64,000 nucleotides of DNA from Alistipes sp. (GTDB lineage: Bacteria > Bacteroidota > Bacteroidia > Bacteroidales > Rikenellaceae): assembly GCA_017555905.1 (NCBI GenBank), contig JAFZFP010000003.1, forward strand, positions 1-64,000, read 5' to 3'. Each line of letters begins with the position of its first letter. Positions within the stretch are counted from its first letter, which is position 1. A program made the translations under genes and the position numbers. The notes under the pieces are model-generated. The model was given only the letters and a program-made list of their open reading frames with translations. It was not told the DNA's origin and did not search any database. Of the stretch, positions 51,016 through 59,372 are shown piece after piece.

Positions 51016-52053
51016 CTACTTCTTCTCGGCTGTCGAGAGGAGTCCGCAAGCGGCTTCGATATCCTCGCCTCGTGAGGCTCGCAAGGTGGTCTGTATGCCA
51101 CGCTTGGTGAGGGTGTCTCGGAACTCGATAATCTTCTCCAACGGTGGCGAGAAGAATGGTGAGTCGGGAATCTTGTGGAAGCGGATAAGGTTTATGCGAC
51201 ACTTGATGCCATCGAGGAGTCGTGATAACTCTTTGATGTGGCGAGGTGAGCAGTTCATACCCTCCAAAACGATATACTCGAATGATACGCGACGCTGGTG
51301 TGTAAAGTCGTAGCAACGCAAGATGTCGCACACCTGGCGGATAGAGTAGGCATTCTCTATCGGCATTATCTCTTTGCGCTCCTCGGGGAATGGGTTGTGG
51401 AGCGATACGGCGATGTGTACCTTCTGCTCGTCGAGTAGGCGAGGGAGACTCTTTGCCACGCCCGCGGTAGATACGGTGATGCGTGTTGGTGACCACGCCA
51501 TTCCCCACTCCGAGGTGAGGATGTCGAGCGTTGCAAGGAGGTTGTCTATATTATCCAGAGGCTCGCCCATACCCATAAACACGAGGTTTGTGAGTTTGTC
51601 GCGCTCGGGGATAGATATGATCTGGTTAATTATCTCTGTAGAAGAGAGTTGGTGACGAAATCCCATACGGCCAGTAGCGCAGAATTTGCAACCCATACGA
51701 CATCCTGCCTGCGACGAAACACAGAGGGTCATACGCTCTCCGTCGGGGATTAGTGCCGACTCGATATACTCGCCCTCGAAGGTGCGGAAGAGGTACTTCT
51801 TCGTGCCGTCCGACGATACCGACACTTTGAGTGGGGCAGAGAGACCTAAATCGCAATGCTCGGCAAGTCGCTGGCGTGCTACCTTCGATAGGTCAGTCAT
51901 CGCCTCGATGTCATCAACGAAGCGAGTGTATAGCCACTTCGCTATCTGTTTGTGGGCGAAGCGGGGGAGTTCGAGTTGCTCGCACAAGGCGCGCAATTGA
52001 TCTAAGGTTGCACCGTATAGTTTAGGTTTTGTCATATCATCATTTGCTTTCAA
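51016..52053 (-). CDS. rlmN: Dual-specificity 23S rRNA/tRNA adenine-C2 methyltransferase
   Basis: 345 residues. Radical SAM enzyme that methylates A2503 of 23S rRNA and A37 of some tRNAs. The cluster motif is C118-x3-C122-x2-C125 (AGCRMGCKFC). The methyl-carrying Cys near the C-terminus is C336 (EAACGLLS). Length and order are standard. A second Met at residue 7 is an alternative start. A -7 element TAATTTTG (minus, 52069-52076) precedes it, and the three glycosidase genes follow closely, so they may share this promoter. Confidence 0.96.
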   Translation of the reverse strand: MKANDDMTKPKLYGATLDQLRALCEQLELPRFAHKQIAKWLYTRFVDDIEAMTDLSKVARQRLAEHCDLGLSAPLKVSVSSDGTKKYLFRTFEGEYIESALIPDGERMTLCVSSQAGCRMGCKFCATGRMGFRHQLSSTEIINQIISIPERDKLTNLVFMGMGEPLDNIDNLLATLDILTSEWGMAWSPTRITVSTAGVAKSLPRLLDEQKVHIAVSLHNPFPEERKEIMPIENAYSIRQVCDILRCYDFTHQRRVSFEYIVLEGMNCSPRHIKELSRLLDGIKCRINLIRFHKIPDSPFFSPPLEKIIEFRDTLTKRGIQTTLRASRGEDIEAACGLLSTAEKK

Positions 52054-52068
52054 GGCCGTTATCGACTA

Positions 52069-52076
52069 CAAAATTA
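52069..52076 (-). promoter_or_regulatory. Promoter -7 element of rlmN
   Basis: Minus strand TAATTTTG; a TTTG (52101-52104) lies 24 nt upstream, longer than ideal. Confidence 0.45.
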
Positions 52077-52129
52077 ATAAAAAATAAATATTTTTTGGGC
52101 CAAAGTGATTTTTTTTAGAATTTTATTTA

Positions 52130-52137
52130 TATCTTTG
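52130..52137 (+). promoter_or_regulatory. Promoter -7 element of the TonB gene
   Basis: TATCTTTG with a leader of about 70 nt before ATG 52210. No clear TTTG at -33. Confidence 0.55.
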
Positions 52138-52209
52138 CATAGTGTAGTATGCGTAAGAGTGTGCTATATCTGTGCTAAGCAATTAAAAACTAAAAAAATA
52201 GATTGAATA

Positions 52210-52911
52210 ATGACACCTAAGAAATCACCAGAAGCAGACTTGCAAAATAAAAGGATGCTTTTCTTGTTGGTTGGTCTTGTAATTGCATTGGGTATTACAG
52301 GCCTTGCATTCTCTATCCACTCTAAGCCTGAGGCAGGTGAGTATACTCCTCCAAAGCGTGAGACTACCGAGATGGAGCAGATTGATAACACACGTCAGGA
52401 CCAGATGGAGACTCCTCCAGAGCCACAGAAGGCTCAGGCACAGGTTGTTACTGATGTCTTGAACATCGTATCTAACGACCAGAAGATTGATACTAACATC
52501 GTCTTCGCTGACGATGCAGACGAGTTCGACGACTTCGAGATGGTTATCGAGGAGAAGGAGGAGGAGATCGTTGAGGATGAGATCTTCATCACCGTAGAGG
52601 AGATGCCTAAGTTCCGTGGTGGTGGTCTTCCTGAGTTCCGTACTTGGGTTCAGCAGAATGTAAAGTATCCACAGATCGCTCTTGAGAACGGTATTCAGGG
52701 TAACGTAGTTATCCAGTTCGTTGTGGGTGCTGATGGTAAGATGACCAACTTCAAGGTGCTTCAGTCGCCAGATAAGACTTTGTCTGATGCAACTATCGAC
52801 GTATTGAAGAAGGCTAACGAGATGAAGAATGGTTGGAAGCCAGGTAAGCAGCGTGGTAAGCCTGTAAAGGTATCATTCACTTTGCCTGTTGCCTTCAAGA
52901 TTCAGAACTAA
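52210..52911 (+). CDS. TonB-family energy transducer
   Basis: 233 residues. One N-terminal membrane helix (about 16-36, LFLLVGLVIALGITGLAFSI), a Pro/Glu/Gln-rich periplasmic spacer (about 40-135), and a C-terminal TonB domain (about 145-233: VKYPQIALENGIQGNVVIQFVV, then GWKPGKQRGKPVKVSFTLPV). It transmits the proton-motive force from an ExbB/ExbD complex to outer-membrane TonB-dependent receptors. No ExbB/D gene is nearby. Monocistronic, with its own terminator. Confidence 0.93.
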   Translation: MTPKKSPEADLQNKRMLFLLVGLVIALGITGLAFSIHSKPEAGEYTPPKRETTEMEQIDNTRQDQMETPPEPQKAQAQVVTDVLNIVSNDQKIDTNIVFADDADEFDDFEMVIEEKEEEIVEDEIFITVEEMPKFRGGGLPEFRTWVQQNVKYPQIALENGIQGNVVIQFVVGADGKMTNFKVLQSPDKTLSDATIDVLKKANEMKNGWKPGKQRGKPVKVSFTLPVAFKIQN

Positions 52912-52932
52912 CAGGTCGTTGTTTGAGATTTG

Positions 52933-52962
52933 CGGGGTCCCACTTAGTCGAGTGGTACCCCG
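52933..52962 (+). terminator. Hairpin after the TonB gene
   Basis: CGGGGT-CCACT (52933-52944) pairs with AGTGG-ACCCCG (51-62 of the same line, 52951-52962) with single-base bulges; only a short T-rich tract follows. Confidence 0.55.
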
Positions 52963-53103
52963 TAATTTGTATCTCCAAACCTGCCTCGTCGCAGTATGAA
53001 TGGGTGACGGGTGCGGAGAGTGTATATATTAATAATATAAGTATGAATGATGTCCGAACCCATGGCGGTTGGCCGTGGGGGAGGGTGTCGCTACGAAAGA
53101 AAG

Positions 53104-54336
53104 ATGATAGAGGGACAAGAGAAACCTAAAGGAAAGAGCAAGGAGTCAATCCCTACGGTCGATGAGCGAGAGACACGTGCCGTGCTTGTCGCTGTGGTGC
53201 GCGATAGTCAGGACCCTGCTACGGCAGTGGAGTACCTCGACGAGTTGGAATTCCTTGCCGAGACAGCAAATATTAAGAGTGTGAAGCGCTTTACTCAGCG
53301 CCTCCCACAGCCATTGTCAAAGATATATGTAGGTCCTGGTAAGTTGCAGGAGATTGCTGAGTGGTGCAAGGAGAATGAGATAGATATCGCCATCTTCGAC
53401 GATGAACTTTCGCCTGCCCAGACCCGTAATATCGAGCAGGCTATGCCTTGCAAGGTGATGGATAGAACGCGCCTCATTCTCGATATATTTATGGCACGTG
53501 CGCAGACTGCCTACGCCAAGACCCAGGTAGAGTTGGCGCAGAACGAGTATATGCTCCCACGCTTGGCGGGTCTCTGGACCCACCTTGAGCGTCAGCGAGG
53601 TGGTACGGGTACACGTGGTGGTGCTGGTGAGCGTGAGATCGAGACCGACCGCCGTATTGTGCGTAACCGTATCTCGAAACTTAAGGAGGATCTTAAGAAG
53701 ATTGACCGCCAGATGGCTGTCCAGCGTAGTAACCGTGGCCAGATGGTGCGTGTGGCGTTGGTGGGTTATACCAATGTGGGTAAGTCTACGTTGATGAACT
53801 TGTTGTCGAAGAGTGAGGTCTTTGCTGAGAATAAACTCTTTGCTACGCTCGATACTACGGTGCGTAAGGTGGTGTTCGACAACTTGCCATTCCTTATGTC
53901 CGACACCGTAGGTTTTATACGTAAGTTGCCTACCGAGTTGATTGAGTCGTTCAAGTCTACGCTCGACGAGGTGCGTGAGGCTGACTTGTTGCTACACGTC
54001 GTAGATATCTCTCACCCTGGTTTCGAGGATCAGATAGCCGTGGTGAAGCAGACCTTGGCAGATATAGGTGCAGGAGATAAGCCTACGTTCCTGGTCTTCA
54101 ACAAGATTGATGCCTATACCTATACTCCCAAGGAGGAGGATGACCTTACGCCTATGACGAAGGAGAATCTCTCGTTGGATGATTTGAAGAAGAGCTGGAT
54201 TGCTAAGGCTAATACGCCTTGCATCTTTATCTCGGCACGTGAGAAGTTGGGTGTTGATAAGTTGCGTTCCGACCTTTATGGTATGGTGCGAGAGATTCAC
54301 GCGGGACGCTATCCGTTCAATAACTTCCTCTACTAA
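53104..54336 (+). CDS. hflX: GTPase HflX
   Basis: 410 residues from ATG 53104; an in-frame start at 53047 would add 19 Gly/Arg-rich residues of low plausibility. HflX is a ribosome-binding GTPase that splits stalled 70S ribosomes. N-terminal HflX domain with YVGPGKLQEIAEWC (about 73-86), a Gly-rich linker RGGTGTRGGAGEREIETDRR typical of the family, and the G domain: G1 GYTNVGKST, G3 DTVGFI, G4 NKID. Standard length. Confidence 0.95.
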   Translation: MIEGQEKPKGKSKESIPTVDERETRAVLVAVVRDSQDPATAVEYLDELEFLAETANIKSVKRFTQRLPQPLSKIYVGPGKLQEIAEWCKENEIDIAIFDDELSPAQTRNIEQAMPCKVMDRTRLILDIFMARAQTAYAKTQVELAQNEYMLPRLAGLWTHLERQRGGTGTRGGAGEREIETDRRIVRNRISKLKEDLKKIDRQMAVQRSNRGQMVRVALVGYTNVGKSTLMNLLSKSEVFAENKLFATLDTTVRKVVFDNLPFLMSDTVGFIRKLPTELIESFKSTLDEVREADLLLHVVDISHPGFEDQIAVVKQTLADIGAGDKPTFLVFNKIDAYTYTPKEEDDLTPMTKENLSLDDLKKSWIAKANTPCIFISAREKLGVDKLRSDLYGMVREIHAGRYPFNNFLY

Positions 54337-54363
54337 ACCAAAGATAACCAATACGTTGCGACT

Positions 54364-55017
54364 ATGATAAAGGTTTTGAATAAGGAGAATACCATTCTCA
54401 ATAAGTTTCTTGCGCAGATGCGTAATAAGGTCGTTCAGCGCGACTCTATGCGTTTTCGTCGTAATATGGAGCGTGTAGGTGAGATTATGGCCTATGAGAT
54501 ATCTAAGAGGCTCAACTACAAGACAGAGATGGTGGAGACGCCATTAGGCATTGCTCAGGTCGAGAATATCAGCGACAAGGTCGTTATCGCAACGATATTA
54601 CGTGCTGGCTTACCCTTCCATCAGGGTTTCTTGAACTATTTTGATGATGCCGATAACGCCTTTGTTTCGGCCTATCGCAAGAGTCGCCCCGACGGTAGTT
54701 TTATTGTCGATGTGGAGTATGTATCTACCACGTCGCTCACGGGCAAGACCCTCATCTTGGTCGATCCGCTCTTGGCTACGGGAACGTCGTTGATGTTGGT
54801 TTACGATGCCTTGATTCGTCGTGCTGGCGAGCCAGACCATACCCACTTTGCTGCGGTATTTGCTTCGGAGGCGGGCGTGGACTATGTCCGTAAGCATACC
54901 AATTCGGATAAGTGTACGTTGTGGTGTGCGGCTGTGGATGAGGAACTTACCTCGAAGTCGTATATCGTTCCTGGAGTAGGCGATGCTGGTGACTTGGCCT
55001 ATGGTGTGAAGTTGTAG
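54364..55017 (+). CDS. upp: Uracil phosphoribosyltransferase
   Basis: 217 residues. Makes UMP from uracil and PRPP. The PRPP loop ILVDPLLATGTSLML is at about 134-148, and the C-terminal uracil-binding stretch YIVPGVGDAGDLAYG (about 200-214) is intact. It follows hflX by 27 nt and ends at a terminator that belongs to a repeated 33-bp unit. Confidence 0.96.
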   Translation: MIKVLNKENTILNKFLAQMRNKVVQRDSMRFRRNMERVGEIMAYEISKRLNYKTEMVETPLGIAQVENISDKVVIATILRAGLPFHQGFLNYFDDADNAFVSAYRKSRPDGSFIVDVEYVSTTSLTGKTLILVDPLLATGTSLMLVYDALIRRAGEPDHTHFAAVFASEAGVDYVRKHTNSDKCTLWCAAVDEELTSKSYIVPGVGDAGDLAYGVKL

Positions 55018-55020
55018 CGA

Positions 55021-55087
55021 GGCTTGCTTGACGGCATAAACAAAGTGAAGGGGGTTATCCACCAGGATAGCCCCTTTTTTTAGTAAC
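55021..55087 (+). terminator. Repeat unit A: 33-bp sequence plus terminator after upp
   Basis: GGCTTGCTTGACGGCATAAA followed by CAAAGTGAAGGGG (55021-55053) is identical to 59299-59331. Its end forms the stem GGGGTTATCC/GGATAGCCCC (one G-T pair), followed by a run of T residues. Confidence 0.8.
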
Positions 55088-55178
55088 CCTTTTGTGTTGC
55101 AATGCCGACATAATCTTCTCGATACCAAACAGATGCAATTGTGTGTGTCGATAATTTGTCCACACAAGCAAATTAGTT

Positions 55179-55210
55179 GTTGATGTTTTTAAAATAAATG
55201 TATATCTTTG
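55179..55210 (+). promoter_or_regulatory. Promoter of a candidate non-coding RNA
   Basis: GTTG (55179-55182), 20 nt, TATCTTTG (55203-55210). Transcription should start near 55214. No coding start follows before the terminator at 55411-55447. Confidence 0.6.
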
Positions 55211-55213
55211 TTG

Positions 55214-55447
55214 TGATTTGAAACATTGTGCCTATGTAGCATTGAAGAGAAAATAGACATATAATATAGTAATTAACAGCATTTTAGCACTATATCAAAA
55301 TCCCAAAAGTCTGGCAGCTTAATGGATAACGATATGAATATTGCGGAGATGCTCGCGCTTCTGGCGCGGGCTTTCGGTTATTCTATCGTTGGGTATTGCC
55401 AGACACCTTGGGATGCGAGTACACCGATTGTACCGCGTCCTTTTTTT
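55214..55447 (+). ncRNA. Candidate structured non-coding RNA of about 230 nt
   Basis: It lies between its own promoter and its own intrinsic terminator. The 3' half folds into one long interrupted hairpin: GTCTGGCA (55309-55316) with TGCCAGAC (55397-55404), AACGATA and GAATA (55328-55340) with TATTC and TATCGTT (55379-55390), and CTCGCGC (55352-55358) with GCGCGGG (55364-55370), leaving an internal loop in the middle. The 5' 90 nt are AT-rich and mostly unpaired. No start codon with sensible coding content is present. The bulged-hairpin shape recalls 6S RNA, but it is short for that; identity is open. Confidence 0.55.
55411..55447 (+). terminator. Intrinsic terminator of the candidate RNA
   Basis: GGATGCG-GTAC (55411-55422, one bulged A) pairs with GTAC-CGCGTCC (55430-55440), 7-nt loop, followed by seven T residues. 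It is one of the strongest terminators in the window and stands 21 nt before a small HTH gene. Confidence 0.8.
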
Positions 55448-55467
55448 ATCTATAACATCTTTTGCGT

Positions 55468-55695
55468 ATGAATACCCCAGCTATAGGAGAACTTATCAGA
55501 AGAGAGTTGGCGCGCCAGGAGCGCACGGTGGTATGGTTTGCCAATCATCTGTCGTGTGATAGAACCAACGTCTACCGCATCTTTGCTAAAACGAGTCTCG
55601 ACACGGAGTTGCTTTATAGAATTTCTATTGTTCTGGGGCATAATTTCTTTGCAGATTTGGCGTCTGCCATCGACGGTGATTTGTCGAGCAAATAG
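55468..55695 (+). CDS. Small XRE-like helix-turn-helix protein
   Basis: 75 residues from ATG 55468; a TTG two codons earlier is less likely. The sequence IGELIRRELARQERTVVWFANHL, CDRTNVYRIF, DTELLYRISIVLGHNFF (residues 6-65, in parts) matches the short XRE-like regulators common in Bacteroidales. It probably binds DNA as a dimer. It starts just after the terminator of the candidate RNA, so some read-through or a promoter inside the RNA gene must express it. Targets unknown. Confidence 0.75.
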   Translation: MNTPAIGELIRRELARQERTVVWFANHLSCDRTNVYRIFAKTSLDTELLYRISIVLGHNFFADLASAIDGDLSSK

Positions 55696-55754
55696 CAACA
55701 TTATTGTTGTCTAATACTCAATATAGCAACGCAAGATATTGACTCAAGTTTGCC

Positions 55755-55762
55755 TATCTTTG
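55755..55762 (+). promoter_or_regulatory. Promoter -7 element of the TolB-like gene
   Basis: TATCTTTG about 55 nt before ATG 55819. No clear TTTG at the -33 distance. Confidence 0.5.
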
Positions 55763-55818
55763 TATTATTAGAGATGATGGCTCTTTGGTTATTAGAATAA
55801 TATCTTAACGTGTTATAT

Positions 55819-56796
55819 ATGAGGAATTTATTTTTAGCAACAATGTTGCTCCTGCTTGGGGCTGCAGGTGTCAAAGCCCAAGTTGTTGATTACTCGGTGG
55901 TCAATGCTCTTGAGGAGCGAGGTATTGACTTTATGCAGATTACTCAGCCCAGCGACTATGTCTGTATGCCTATTGTTCAGCGTCAGGGTCGTTCAATTAG
56001 TTGGCTATCGAATCGCATCCTCGATGTGTCGGTCGATGGCAAGTATATTGCCTATGTCTCGGCTCGTAATGGCTCAACAAATATATTTATTAAGGAGTTG
56101 GGCAAGCAGGGTGGCGCAACGCAGCGCACAAATCGTCAGGCTATTATCGATTTCTCCTACTCCCCTGATGGCAAGTCTATAGTCTTTTCGGAGAGTCGTG
56201 GCGCTTTCAATCAGATATTTATCACGGATGCTACCACAGGTTATGTATGTCGTCAGATAACGACATCCAATCTCGATTATTCGCCCATTTACACACCCAA
56301 GATGGATAAGATTTTGTTTTCGCGAATGGAGAATAACGGCGTTGCTATATGGGGCTACGATGTAAAGAGCAACTTTCTTTCGAGTTTCTCGTCGGGAATG
56401 AACCCTTATCCTATCTCGAACAGCGATATATATTTGTGCGCGCGTGCGAATAATAGCGGCAAAGGCGAAATCTGGAAGATAAACTATAGTACTGGTGTTG
56501 AGGAGTGTATCGTATCTGATCCATCTAAGAGTTTTACGACTCCTGTTCTTTCACCCGATGGCAAGTGGATTCTTTTTGTTGGCGAGAGCGAGTGTATAGG
56601 TGGCGATTTTGTCTATAAGAATACCGATCTATATACTTGTCGCATCGATGGTACAAACCTGGTGCAACTCACCTACCACGCGGCAGATGATTTAAGCCCT
56701 GTGTGGAGTCGCTGTGGTAAGTATATCTATTTTGTTTCACAGCGAGGAAGTGCCACCGCCACAGCGAACATCTGGCGTATGCCATTTGTCTACTAA
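55819..56796 (+). CDS. TolB/PD40-type beta-propeller protein, secreted
   Basis: 325 residues from ATG 55819 (a GTG three codons earlier is possible). Signal peptide MRNLFLATMLLLLGAAGVKAQ. WD40-like PD40 blades recur with the pattern ...FSYSPDGKSIVFSESRG (about 117-133), LSPDGKWILFVGESE (about 248-262) and DLSPVWSRCGKYIYFVSQRG (about 292-311). It is probably periplasmic or surface-exposed and makes protein contacts; no partner is evident. The next gene, an outer-membrane barrel, follows after 51 nt. Confidence 0.82.
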   Translation: MRNLFLATMLLLLGAAGVKAQVVDYSVVNALEERGIDFMQITQPSDYVCMPIVQRQGRSISWLSNRILDVSVDGKYIAYVSARNGSTNIFIKELGKQGGATQRTNRQAIIDFSYSPDGKSIVFSESRGAFNQIFITDATTGYVCRQITTSNLDYSPIYTPKMDKILFSRMENNGVAIWGYDVKSNFLSSFSSGMNPYPISNSDIYLCARANNSGKGEIWKINYSTGVEECIVSDPSKSFTTPVLSPDGKWILFVGESECIGGDFVYKNTDLYTCRIDGTNLVQLTYHAADDLSPVWSRCGKYIYFVSQRGSATATANIWRMPFVY

Positions 56797-56847
56797 AGCG
56801 CAAATAACACAACAATCAATAAATTAATAACTTAAACAATTAACATT

Positions 56848-57609
56848 ATGAAGAGACTTTACTATCTTTTGGTCGTGGTCTTTGTTGCTATGGCAACCAA
56901 TGCCTCTGCGCAGTTTGTTCAGAATACAAACCAGCAGACTACTATGAACACAACTAACAACGGTGGTTCTAACTTCTTTGCGCAGATGCCATCGATGGAT
57001 TATAACCGCTTCTATGTGGGTTATAACCCATTGAAGATCAAGTGGGAGGACTATCAGAGCCAGAATGAGGAGGATTGTCCGTTTAAGAATGGTGTAACTG
57101 TCGGTTATCTCCATGCCAGCAATATCGTTAAAAACGTCCCTCTCTATTTGGAGTATGGAGCAAACTTTATGTATAGCTTTGGTAAGGAAGAGGAGAAAGA
57201 AGATGGCCTAAGATATGCCATTAATGCAAATATGTACTCTCTTAACGTACCTGTTAGCTTGGCGCTTCGTCTATCGTTCAACAACGATAAGGTGGCTATA
57301 ACACCCTATTTGGGTCTCAATTTCCGTATTAACGTAGCGGGTAATATCAAGCATGAGTTGTCGTACGAAGGCGATAACGAGACCGAGACATACAGGTTGT
57401 TTGATAGCTCTGATAAAGACAATGCTATGGGCGATTTAGCGTTCAAGCGTTTCCAGGCAGGCTTTAATTTCGGTGTCGGCTTCACCTTCAACTCAGTATA
57501 TTTGGGTGTAGGTTATGTTGTTGATTTCTCGAAGATTGCAGATTATGATGACGACTATTATGTGGGCAAACTTGGTGTTACAACCATATCTTTGGGTCTC
57601 GCATTTTAG
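56848..57609 (+). CDS. Outer membrane beta-barrel protein
   Basis: 253 residues. Signal peptide (about 1-23, ending NASAQ), an Asn/Gln/Thr-rich linker, then eight or so amphipathic strands with aromatic girdles (FYVGYNPLKIKW, PLYLEYGANFMYSFG, VAITPYLGLNFRINVAG) and a C-terminal Phe (TTISLGLAF). It fits the OMP_b-brl/PorT-like barrels of Bacteroidota. Function unknown. No promoter of its own is seen. Confidence 0.8.
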   Translation: MKRLYYLLVVVFVAMATNASAQFVQNTNQQTTMNTTNNGGSNFFAQMPSMDYNRFYVGYNPLKIKWEDYQSQNEEDCPFKNGVTVGYLHASNIVKNVPLYLEYGANFMYSFGKEEEKEDGLRYAINANMYSLNVPVSLALRLSFNNDKVAITPYLGLNFRINVAGNIKHELSYEGDNETETYRLFDSSDKDNAMGDLAFKRFQAGFNFGVGFTFNSVYLGVGYVVDFSKIADYDDDYYVGKLGVTTISLGLAF

Positions 57610-57626
57610 TTATGTTTGTTAAATTC

Positions 57627-57665
57627 GATAATGATGCAAGAAGTGTTACTTTTTGCATCATTATC
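57627..57665. other. Perfect 13-bp hairpin before the lipoprotein pair
   Basis: GATAATGATGCAA (57627-57639) pairs with TTGCATCATTATC (57653-57665), and the loop can extend the stem with AAGT/ACTT. No T run follows. It may end the upstream transcript, or act as an operator or mRNA-stabilising stem for the lipoprotein genes. Confidence 0.6.
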
Positions 57666-57682
57666 TAAATATGTAAACCATT

Positions 57683-58489
57683 ATGAAAAATATAAAAATA
57701 TTATTGGCTCTATTGTCCATCGTATCGTTGTCGATAGCTTGTACTACCGACGACAACTCTGGCAGTGGCTCTGGCAGTAGTAGTAAAGCGAGAGTGGTCT
57801 CTAAAATCATATTCGAGGGAGACGACTACGTAGAGGAGTATGCGTTCAAGTACGATAGTGATGGACGTATAACAAGGGTTACGTGTTCTGATGCTGATTA
57901 TTACGTTAAATACTACTATAACTATGGCTCCGATAATGAATTGGAGATTGTTAGGGAGTATGGTGGAGATACTTATGGTGATGACCATAGCTATACTTCA
58001 TATGCCTTACTTAATAATAAAGGCTATATGACAAGGATTGATGATCTAATGACTCTATCCTATGACTCAAAGGGTTATTTGGTAAGTGCATCGGAATCAG
58101 AAGAAGATTGGTTGTGCGAAATATCTTATTTATGGAGTGGTGGTAATATTGTTGAGACGGAGTATATGTCTGAAGATGAGGGTTATAGCTATTCGCATAC
58201 TGCTACCTTTGACTACAATTACAAGCCAATGAGTATGGTTAATTTGGACCTCAATCTTGTTCTATCATATTGGACCGAGGCTATATTATATGTCCCCTTT
58301 TCTTGGGGTGATGGACTTACTGGACGAAAAAGTAAGAACTTTATGACAGGTTGGACTTTTGAGTCTGATGATTATGAAGAGGAGGCTACCATAAGTTGGA
58401 GCTACGATGAGGATGGCTATCCTAAGGAGGCGTTAGTTGAGTATGATGATGGTTACGAATTTTGTATGACTATCAAGTATAAAAACTAA
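57683..58489 (+). CDS. Lipoprotein with YD-like repeats, tandem copy 1
   Basis: 268 residues. Lipoprotein signal MKNIKILLALLSIVSLSIAC (Cys20), a Ser/Gly linker, then repeated beta-hairpin units with the pattern (F/L)xYDSxGxxxxxx (FKYDSDGRITRVT, LSYDSKGYLVSAS, WSYDEDGYPKEAL). These resemble YD/RHS-type or DUF4595-like repeats of Bacteroidales surface lipoproteins. Function unknown. It is nearly the same as the gene that follows 14 nt later, including the bases before the start codon. Confidence 0.75.
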   Translation: MKNIKILLALLSIVSLSIACTTDDNSGSGSGSSSKARVVSKIIFEGDDYVEEYAFKYDSDGRITRVTCSDADYYVKYYYNYGSDNELEIVREYGGDTYGDDHSYTSYALLNNKGYMTRIDDLMTLSYDSKGYLVSASESEEDWLCEISYLWSGGNIVETEYMSEDEGYSYSHTATFDYNYKPMSMVNLDLNLVLSYWTEAILYVPFSWGDGLTGRKSKNFMTGWTFESDDYEEEATISWSYDEDGYPKEALVEYDDGYEFCMTIKYKN

Positions 58490-58503
58490 TTAGGTAAACC
58501 ATT

Positions 58504-59295
58504 ATGAAAAATATAAAAATATTATTGGCTCTATTGGCCATCGTATCGTTGTCGATAGCTTGTACTACCGACGACAACTCTGGCAGTGGCTCTGGCAGTA
58601 GTAAAGCGAGAGTGGTCTCTAAAATCATATTCGAGTATGACATCGGTGTAAGGGAGGTTGCGTTCAAGTACGATAGTGATGGACGTATAACAAGGGTTAC
58701 GAGAACTCAAACTGAGTCTGAATTTTACGGTGAAAGCTACTATAACTATGGCTCCGATAATGAATTGGAGATTGTTGAAGAGTGGGGAAGTGTTTATGGT
58801 GATGACAATAGCCGTACTTTAGCCTTACTTAATAATAAAGGCTATATGACAAGGATTGATGATTCAATGACTCTATCCTATGACTCAAAGGGTTATTTGG
58901 TAAGTATATCGGAATCAGATGAAGATTGGTGGGACGAAATCTCTTATTTATGGAGTGGTGGTAATATTGTTGAGGCGGAGTATATGTCTGAAGAAGATGG
59001 TAATAGTATTACCTTTGACTACAATAACAAGCCAATGAGTATGGTTAATTTGGACCTCAATCTTGTTTTATCAAATTGGAGGTCCAAGGTTTTATATTTC
59101 CCCTATTCTTATGGTGATGGACTTACTGGACGAAAGAGTAAGAACTTTATGACAGGTTGGACTGTAGAGTGTGATGGTTATGAAGAGGAGACTACCATAA
59201 GTTGGAGCTACGATGAGGATGGCTATCCTAAGGAGGCGTTAGTTGAGTATGAAGATGGTACCGAATTTTGTATGACTATCAAGTATAAAAACTAA
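58504..59295 (+). CDS. Lipoprotein with YD-like repeats, tandem copy 2
   Basis: 263 residues. The signal peptide, linker and C-terminal 60 residues are almost identical to copy 1 at 57683-58489, while the middle (for example the stretch after FEYD and around the LALLNNKGY block) differs by small deletions and substitutions. The identical TAAACCATTATGAAAAATAT before and at both start codons shows that the duplication included the start region. Copy 2 lacks one Ser of the linker. Divergence concentrated in the exposed middle suggests selection for surface variation, but this is inference. Confidence 0.75.
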   Translation: MKNIKILLALLAIVSLSIACTTDDNSGSGSGSSKARVVSKIIFEYDIGVREVAFKYDSDGRITRVTRTQTESEFYGESYYNYGSDNELEIVEEWGSVYGDDNSRTLALLNNKGYMTRIDDSMTLSYDSKGYLVSISESDEDWWDEISYLWSGGNIVEAEYMSEEDGNSITFDYNNKPMSMVNLDLNLVLSNWRSKVLYFPYSYGDGLTGRKSKNFMTGWTVECDGYEEETTISWSYDEDGYPKEALVEYEDGTEFCMTIKYKN

Positions 59296-59298
59296 TAG

Positions 59299-59353
59299 GG
59301 CTTGCTTGACGGCATAAACAAAGTGAAGGGGCTATCCTGGTGGATAGCCCCTT
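59299..59353. terminator. Repeat unit B: 33-bp sequence plus terminator, second copy
   Basis: 59299-59331 is identical to 55021-55053. The end forms a perfect 10-bp stem GGGGCTATCC/GGATAGCCCC with a TGGT loop. It lies between convergent genes and can serve both. Confidence 0.8.
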
Positions 59354-59372
59354 CTGTTGTTATTGAGGTTGA

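Noticed and set aside
55214..55447. Calling the structured RNA 6S RNA
   Set aside because: The bulged hairpin recalls 6S, but it is only about 96 nt and the large central bubble is not clearly present, so the family is left open.
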